A DNA stretch of 17,219 bases, taken from positions 1 through 17,219 of the forward strand of contig WRKD01000197.1 in assembly GCA_009778255.1 (NCBI GenBank), written 5' to 3'. The translations under genes were made by a program, and so were the position numbers. Shown here one piece after another: positions 13,356 through 17,219 of this stretch (positions are counted from its first letter, which is position 1; every line of letters starts with the position of its first letter). The DNA comes from Bacillota bacterium. Its GTDB lineage: Bacteria; Bacillota; Dehalobacteriia; UBA4068. The notes beneath the pieces were generated by a model. It saw only the letters and a list, made by a program, of their open reading frames with translations. It had not been told where the DNA came from and searched no databases.

Positions 13356-14400
13356 AGCCCTCATCCCACTCATTCTTGCGGTGGCGCTATTGCTGGCCGC
13401 CCTGGCTTGGCTGAGCCTGCGCTGCGCGGACGAACACTACGACCGCTTGCTGTTGGCTAAAAGCGCTTCCGCTCCCAACTTAAGCCCTCAAACGGTAGAA
13501 GATTTCTGCGCCGAGGAATTTCTCGTCACCTACGAAATAGAGTGTCAAACAGCGGCGGAAGCTCACAACTACCGCCTGCCCCTGACCATGATCGGTACAA
13601 ACAGCTGCTATAGGCAAATACTCAGTTATCCCCTGCTTAACGGCGGATTTTTCAGCGCCGTCGCCTGGCAAGCGGGGAATAAGGAAGCCGTGTTGAACGC
13701 CACCGCCGCCTTTAAACTGTTCGGAAGTTATCAGACGACCGGGCAAACGCTTAAAATGGAGGGGGCAAATTGGCTGATCGTCGGGGTGTTGGATGACGGC
13801 GATGCGGAAAACCCCCGCGTTTATGTTCCGGCCAGCATTAGCGGAGGTAACATCGACAGCCTGCTGGTTTTGCTGGATAATCAGCCGGTCAACGCAGATT
13901 ACGCTATCAACGGCTTAAAGCAACTGGGCGTTTACGAACATAACTACACCATAGTAGACCTATCGGCAGCCTCCGCCGCCTTCGCCCAGCGCCTCACTGT
14001 AGCCCTCTATACCGTCCTTATCCTCATCATCCTGCTACTGCTGCGCCGCTGCGCCGGCTTGCTCTTTAAACGCCTGCCCTTTTACCGCGAACAGCTCAAA
14101 CAACTCTATCCGCGCGAGTTATTAACCGCCCACTTCGGCGGCCTCCTAACCACAACCCTGGCCGCTTTAGCACTGCTCGCCGGTATAGCCGCCCTGGTAA
14201 CCCTGGCCCTGCAAGTACTGGCTATCTGCCTCACCTGGAAAGACCTGCTGCCCACCGGCCATGCCTGGGCTTTGGGCAGCTTCGCGAATAAACTCTCTTG
14301 GCTGCATACCTGGCACCCCGTGGGGATGATAATGTTCTTAATATTACTGGCTGTGCTGGTATTGATATTATATTTTTGCCTACGGCAAAAATATAAATGA
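13330..14400 (+). CDS. MacB/FtsX-like membrane protein
   Basis: This 356-residue protein has an N-terminal helix (residues about 9-30), an outside domain of about 180 residues (CYRQILSYPLLNGGFFS, then NATAAFKLFGSY and GQTLKMEGANWLIVGV), and three or so C-terminal helices. The phrases on target residues, full-size site and QTLKMEG resemble the periplasmic core domain of MacB-type permeases. It would partner the adaptor just upstream, but no MacB-type ATPase gene is seen. ATG 13330 lies within the adaptor gene; there is no strong ribosome site, so start may be GTG 13336 or TTG 13345 with coupled translation. The last codons lie in a 13-bp palindrome. Confidence 0.65.
   Translation: MWVISLRNKALIPLILAVALLLAALAWLSLRCADEHYDRLLLAKSASAPNLSPQTVEDFCAEEFLVTYEIECQTAAEAHNYRLPLTMIGTNSCYRQILSYPLLNGGFFSAVAWQAGNKEAVLNATAAFKLFGSYQTTGQTLKMEGANWLIVGVLDDGDAENPRVYVPASISGGNIDSLLVLLDNQPVNADYAINGLKQLGVYEHNYTIVDLSAASAAFAQRLTVALYTVLILIILLLLRRCAGLLFKRLPFYREQLKQLYPRELLTAHFGGLLTTTLAALALLAGIAALVTLALQVLAICLTWKDLLPTGHAWALGSFANKLSWLHTWHPVGMIMFLILLAVLVLILYFCLRQKYK
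14368..14396. repeat. Perfect 13-bp palindrome at the permease/RAYT joint
   Basis: Thirteen-base arms (14368-14380 and 14384-14396; inner part TTTTTGCC/GGCAAAAA) flank the loop TAC. It ends one base before the RAYT ATG and covers the last codons of the MacB-like gene. The T-tract lies before the stem and not after it, so it does not look like a terminator. Confidence 0.75.
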
Positions 14401-15242
14401 TGTCCGGTCATATAACCGAAGATCGTCCCGCAAAGGATGTGTTATTAATCAAAAATTTACCCGTTAGAAAGCCAAATCGATTAAAAAATTATAATTACAA
14501 TCAAAACGGCGCGTATTATATTACCATATGCACAAAAGACCGTCATGAATTATTGTGGTGTCGTCGTAGGGGCGCGCATTGCGCGTCCGCTGATGAACGC
14601 ACACCATTATCCGTTGATGAACGCACACCATTATCCGTTGATGAACGCACACCATTATCCGTTGATTACCGCACACCATTATCCGTTGATGAACGCACAC
14701 CATTATCAGATATCGGCGAAACCGTTAAAAAGGCAATAGAAAAAATCCCACATATTTATCAATCCGTCATGGTAGATAAATATGTTATTATGCCCAATCA
14801 TTTACATATGATCTTGATTATTGATCATAATAACGGACGCGATGAAGACCACGGACGCGATGAAAACCACGGACGCGATGAAAACCACGGACGCGCAATG
14901 CGCGCCCCTACGGTATCGACGGTTATAAATCAAATGAAGGGGTATGTTTCAAAACAAATTGGTTATTCCATTTGGCAAAAATTATTTTATGACCATGTTG
15001 TTCGCAATAAGGCCGATTATGCACGCATATGGCGGTATATTGATAAAAACCCACAGAATTGGCAAAAGGATTGTTTTCACCCCCAAAACATCAACAACCA
15101 ATCCCGTACAAACGTTTACCATCCCGCCAACGTTGATTGTCCCGCAAATGTTTACCGTCCAATAAAACAACGGACGCGCAATGCGCGCCCCTACGATGTC
15201 GAACGATATCAATTAAACGAGGATACCGAATTATGGTTCTAA
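14397..15242 (+). CDS. REP-associated tyrosine transposase (RAYT, IS200-like)
   Basis: This 281-residue protein fits the Y1 HUH transposases that mobilise REP-type palindromes by single-strand cleavage. N-terminal RLKNYNYNQNGAYYITICTK, the HUH motif MPNHLHMI (His135, His137), IWQKLFYDHVVRN and DYARIWRYIDKNPQNW are all present; the active Tyr is probably in that last helix. It carries foreign in-frame stretches: residues about 56-104, 146-172 and 236-267, made of palindromes and tandem repeats. No in-frame stop results, so it may still be active. The ATG at 14397 (or 14400) overlaps the MacB-like stop without a clear ribosome site. Its end overlaps the start of the AlkZ-like gene by 10 bases. 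Confidence 0.82.
   Translation: MMSGHITEDRPAKDVLLIKNLPVRKPNRLKNYNYNQNGAYYITICTKDRHELLWCRRRGAHCASADERTPLSVDERTPLSVDERTPLSVDYRTPLSVDERTPLSDIGETVKKAIEKIPHIYQSVMVDKYVIMPNHLHMILIIDHNNGRDEDHGRDENHGRDENHGRAMRAPTVSTVINQMKGYVSKQIGYSIWQKLFYDHVVRNKADYARIWRYIDKNPQNWQKDCFHPQNINNQSRTNVYHPANVDCPANVYRPIKQRTRNARPYDVERYQLNEDTELWF
14565..14589 (-). repeat. REP-like palindrome, copy 1 (inverted)
   Basis: Starts CGTAGGGGCGCGC and ends GCGCGTCCG, the reverse complement of copies 2 and 3. It is an imperfect hairpin with an ATT loop, read in frame within the RAYT gene. Confidence 0.8.
14591..14710 (+). repeat. Five tandem 24-bp in-frame repeats
   Basis: The unit begins TGATGAACGCACACC and encodes the eight residues DERTPLSV. 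Units start at 14591, 14615, 14639, 14663 (with two changes, YRTPLSV) and 14687 (last bases changed). It follows palindrome copy 1 directly. Confidence 0.9.
14834..14887 (+). repeat. Three tandem 18-bp in-frame repeats
   Basis: The unit CGGACGCGATGAAAACCA encodes GRDENH with frame kept; the first unit has one change. It runs directly into palindrome copy 2, whose first bases CGGACGCG match the unit, so the repeats look like an expansion from the palindrome edge. Confidence 0.9.
14888..14913 (+). repeat. REP-like palindrome, copy 2
   Basis: Reads CGGACGCGCAAT then GCGCGCCCCTACGG, an imperfect hairpin with loop AAT. It encodes GRAMRAPT in the RAYT frame. Confidence 0.8.
15105..15158 (+). repeat. 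Three diverged 18-bp in-frame repeats
   Basis: Units at 15105, 15123 and 15141 encode RTNVYH, PANVDC and PANVYR. The CCCGCAAA text recalls the TCCCGCAAAG stretch near the RAYT start (14422-14435) and in the permease N-terminus. Confidence 0.7.
15171..15195 (+). repeat. REP-like palindrome, copy 3
   Basis: Identical over 25 bases to copy 2 (CGGACGCGC to CCCTACG). It lies near the RAYT 3' end and is read as QRTRNARPYD. Confidence 0.85.
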
Positions 15243-15934
15243 ACAATTTCAATGATTTCGTTAAAATCCTGCTTTCCTCCGGCTTTTCCATCGGAGGCGG
15301 CAATGACGAGGGTATATATGCCATTGTGGATTACGATTGGCAAAACGTGCCGCCCGGTTCGCCGGTCATCTGGCATACGGGCGATTCGGATACCGATCCC
15401 TGGGAATGGCGCATCCGTGTTCTCAAAGAATGTGATGGTATCGCCTATTCCAAGTGCTTCTTTAAAAAATCCGGTTTCATCACACAGGAGTTTTACCCGT
15501 ATTTTCTGGCGCTCCGCCGCGGCGGGCTGGAATTTAAGGATGAATATACGGATGGGCTGATCAGCCATAACACCAAGCGAATCTATGACATTATCTGTGA
15601 ATACGGCGAATTGCCGGTGCATGAAATGAAGGCGTATGGCGGTTTTGGGCGCGAGGATAAAAGCAAATTCGATGCCGCGCTTACCGAGCTGCAAATGCGG
15701 CTATACCTCACAATATGCGGAACACGCCGCCGTATGAACGCTCAAGGTAAGGAATACGGCTGGGAAACGACCATATTCTGCACCACGGAACGTTTTTGGG
15801 AGAACACAGACGTCTTCGCCCGCGCCGCAAGGCTCAACGAAGCAGACGCCTACGCCGCGATCCGCGAGCGGGTGCTAAAACTGAATCCTGCCGCCGGTGA
15901 GCAGAAGATACGCAGGTTCGCGTATGGGAGGTAG
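15233..15934 (+). CDS. AlkZ-related winged-helix protein
   Basis: This 233-residue protein resembles proteins annotated as AlkZ-related, a distant group of the winged-helix DNA glycosylase family. Recognised parts are FVKILLSSGFSIGGGNDEGI, VIWHTGDSDTDPWEWRIRVL, IAYSKCFFKKSGFIT and LPVHEMKAYGGFGREDKSKF, then LTELQMRLYLTICGTRRR. True AlkZ enzymes have a QxQ-type catalytic motif which I do not see here, so glycosylase action is doubtful. ATG 15233 has CGAGGA about nine bases upstream; a longer frame from 15137 would read through palindrome copy 3. The ribosome site lies inside the RAYT gene. It heads a tight run of four genes. Confidence 0.6.
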   Translation: MVLNNFNDFVKILLSSGFSIGGGNDEGIYAIVDYDWQNVPPGSPVIWHTGDSDTDPWEWRIRVLKECDGIAYSKCFFKKSGFITQEFYPYFLALRRGGLEFKDEYTDGLISHNTKRIYDIICEYGELPVHEMKAYGGFGREDKSKFDAALTELQMRLYLTICGTRRRMNAQGKEYGWETTIFCTTERFWENTDVFARAARLNEADAYAAIRERVLKLNPAAGEQKIRRFAYGR

Positions 15935-15937
15935 ATG

Positions 15938-16420
15938 ATGCTCGGGAATTTCGGATTTTCATATATTGGGTTGATATACCTTCTTATGCTGTGGATACCC
16001 AATTCTCTGTGGGCAAGGCGTAAGCCGCAGGGCTACGACCCTGCGGGTGAAAATAAGCTCTTATTGGCTTTGGAACGTGTGGGGCAGGTATTGTGTACAG
16101 CTTCCATACTGCTTTTTACCGACTACAATCCGCGTAGCATAGAACTGTGGACGGGTTGGCTTATTATCTCGGCGGCTTTGATGATAGTATACGAGTTATT
16201 CTGGCTGCGGTATTTTCGCGGCAAGCAAACTGTTGTGGATTTCTACCGCCCCTTCTACGGCATACCCGCGCCGGGTGCGGCCCTTCCTGTGGCTGCATTT
16301 CTGCTGCTGGGCGTCTACGGTAAAGTGATATGGCTGATAACGGCGTCGATCATTCTCGGTATCGGTCATGTGGGGATACATCTTCAGCATATAAAGGATT
16401 TACAAGGAGCTAACAAATGA
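15938..16420 (+). CDS. Small integral membrane protein, unknown function
   Basis: This 160-residue protein has about five hydrophobic helices: near 6-22 (SYIGLIYLLMLWIPNSLW), 45-60, 68-84 (WTGWLIISAALMIVYELFWL), 112-126 and 129-147. Charged loops such as ARRKPQGYDPAGENK lie between. No catalytic motif is seen and I do not name a family. ATG 15938 is preferred to ATG 15935 because GGGAGG (15926-15931) is then six bases away. It starts three bases after the AlkZ-like stop and overlaps the YccF gene in an ATGA, so the three are likely co-transcribed. Confidence 0.7.
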   Translation: MLGNFGFSYIGLIYLLMLWIPNSLWARRKPQGYDPAGENKLLLALERVGQVLCTASILLFTDYNPRSIELWTGWLIISAALMIVYELFWLRYFRGKQTVVDFYRPFYGIPAPGAALPVAAFLLLGVYGKVIWLITASIILGIGHVGIHLQHIKDLQGANK

Positions 16421-16776
16421 GTTGTTTAGGTAATTTGATCTGGATATTATGCGGTGGGATATGGCAGGCATTGGCTTGGTTCTTGATGGGGCTTGTGTGG
16501 TGCGTCACGGTCATCAGTATACCCATCGGGCTGCAGTGTTTCAAGTTCGCTTCTTTAGCGCTGGCCCCCTTCGAAAAAGAAGTGATCTACGGCGGCGGCG
16601 CGCCTTCGCTTCTCGCGAATATTCTCTGGATACTCATCAGCGGCATCCCTTTGGCAGTGTGCGCCGCCGTAAACGGCTTGTTATTGTGCTGTACCATTAT
16701 CGGCATTCCCTTCGGACTGCAATGTTTCAAAATAGCGAAACTCGCCCTCATGCCTTTCGGCGCGAAAGTTGTATAA
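16417..16776 (+). CDS. yccF: YccF family inner-membrane protein
   Basis: This 119-residue protein has two copies of the YccF domain. The first runs from LGNLIWILCGGIWQALAW to TVISIPIGLQCFKFASLALA, the second from ANILWILISGIPLAVCAAV to TIIGIPFGLQCFKIAKLALM. Each copy is a helix pair ending in the marker IPxGLQCFK, followed by PFEKEV or PFGAKVV. The family is widespread and its function is not known. Start ATG overlaps the upstream stop (ATGA) with AAGGAG upstream. It is followed by the DUF3798 lipoprotein after 22 bases. Confidence 0.9.
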   Translation: MSCLGNLIWILCGGIWQALAWFLMGLVWCVTVISIPIGLQCFKFASLALAPFEKEVIYGGGAPSLLANILWILISGIPLAVCAAVNGLLLCCTIIGIPFGLQCFKIAKLALMPFGAKVV

Positions 16777-16798
16777 AAGAGGGGAGGTCAATGCAAAT

Positions 16799-17219
16799 AT
16801 GGAGCGGGGATTTAAATCCATGCTTGTGATGGTTGCTCTGCCGCTGCTCCTTACGGCCTGCGCGGATATGTCGCTCGAACGACCTTTACCGGAGGAAGCG
16901 CCGCCGCCCGCGGTTTCCGCCGATATAATACCGCCCTCGCCGCCAGATGAGCCGCAGCCGTTTCCCGGTAAAATCGCTATTATCACTCTTAGCGCCGCCG
17001 CGGGAGAGGAAGAATACCGCTCAGCCGTGGAGGTGGTGCAAAAATACGGCGGGGATAAGATAGTTCACCGGGTCTGGCCGGAAGATAACTGGGCGGGGCG
17101 GGAAGAAATGATCGAAATCGCGTCTGGGATAGCCGCCGACAAGGACGTTAAGGCTCTCATCGTCAACCGGGCCGTTTGGGGTACTTGCGAGGTTTTGGAA
17201 AAGCTCAAGGAAACACGGG
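16799..17219 (+). CDS. DUF3798 lipoprotein, cut by the window edge
   Basis: An open frame of 140 codons runs to the right edge without a stop. It starts MERGFKSMLVMVALPLLL and has a lipobox LTAC, so it should be a membrane-anchored lipoprotein. A Pro/Glu-rich linker (RPLPEEAPPPA, then PPSPPDEPQPFPG) leads to KIAIITLSAAAGEEEYRSA, KYGGDKIVHRVWPEDNW and DVKALIVNRAVWGT, which I recognise as the start of DUF3798, a periplasmic-binding-protein-like fold. ATG 16799 is 11 bases from GGAGG; ATG 16791 is nearer but in a frame that stops after 12 codons. Ligand unknown. Confidence 0.8.
   Translation, partial: MERGFKSMLVMVALPLLLTACADMSLERPLPEEAPPPAVSADIIPPSPPDEPQPFPGKIAIITLSAAAGEEEYRSAVEVVQKYGGDKIVHRVWPEDNWAGREEMIEIASGIAADKDVKALIVNRAVWGTCEVLEKLKETR

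Noticed and set aside
14368..14396. The palindrome after the MacB-like gene as an intrinsic terminator
   Set aside because: The T-tract precedes the stem and an A-tract follows it, on either strand; no U-run would follow the hairpin.
14591..14710. The five 24-bp repeats as a CRISPR array
   Set aside because: Units abut with no spacers, keep the reading frame and encode a repeated octapeptide inside the transposase gene.
15137..15232. A 32-residue N-terminal extension of the AlkZ-like protein
   Set aside because: It would read through palindrome copy 3 in a second frame; ATG 15233 has a fitting ribosome site and gives the usual protein start.

Overview
The window looks like a chromosomal piece of an anaerobic, low-to-mid GC Bacillota, probably Clostridia-like. 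The reasons are strong GGAGG-type ribosome binding sites on nearly every gene, lipobox lipoproteins, an S-layer-homology (SLH) protein, QueH, an EFR1-type ferredoxin remnant and a DUF3798 lipoprotein. No tRNA, rRNA, CRISPR array or complete insertion sequence was seen. Species cannot be named from sequence alone.

Left third (1-5760): queH (minus strand) is divergent from a Phd/YefM-RelE type II toxin-antitoxin (TA) pair. Next comes the Holliday-junction operon, read on the minus strand as ruvC-ruvA-[TA pair]-ruvB. The inserted pair is a DUF3990 ADP-ribosyltransferase-like toxin plus its small partner, placed between ruvA and ruvB. Upstream of ruvC is a decayed EFR1 flavodoxin/ferredoxin gene with a large internal deletion and a frameshift.

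Middle (5750-7880): an SLH protein has a signal peptide that lies upstream of any ordinary start codon; the ribosome binding site points at an ACG. Behind its promoter lie four 22-bp direct repeats and a perfect 24-bp hairpin that carries the same core motif. A RelB/DinJ-RelE/ParE pair with a good promoter follows.

Right centre (8142-14400): a tightly packed plus-strand operon encodes a sugar-type ABC lipoprotein, two MalFG-type permeases, a membrane-fusion adaptor and a MacB/FtsX-like permease, with no ATPase. The gap between the binding protein and the first permease is filled by what looks like a complete type I TA module. It has two convergent promoters, each a perfect TTGACA-17-TATAAT, a 26-residue single-helix peptide whose ribosome binding site sits in a GAAA-tetraloop hairpin, an antisense RNA over the 3' region, and a 26-bp 5'-to-3' fold-back of the toxin mRNA in which every mismatch is a G-U wobble. 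This is the strongest candidate for an undescribed system here.

Right end (14397-17219): a REP-associated tyrosine transposase (RAYT) gene carries three in-frame copies of a REP-like palindrome and three blocks of in-frame tandem repeats. A related palindrome sits in the N-terminal coding region of the first permease. The transposase runs into an AlkZ-like gene, followed by a small membrane protein, a YccF protein and a DUF3798 lipoprotein cut by the window edge.

Overall, four candidate TA modules lie within about 10 kb. One interrupts the ruv operon and one interrupts the ABC operon. Functions are from motif recognition only; no searches were run.
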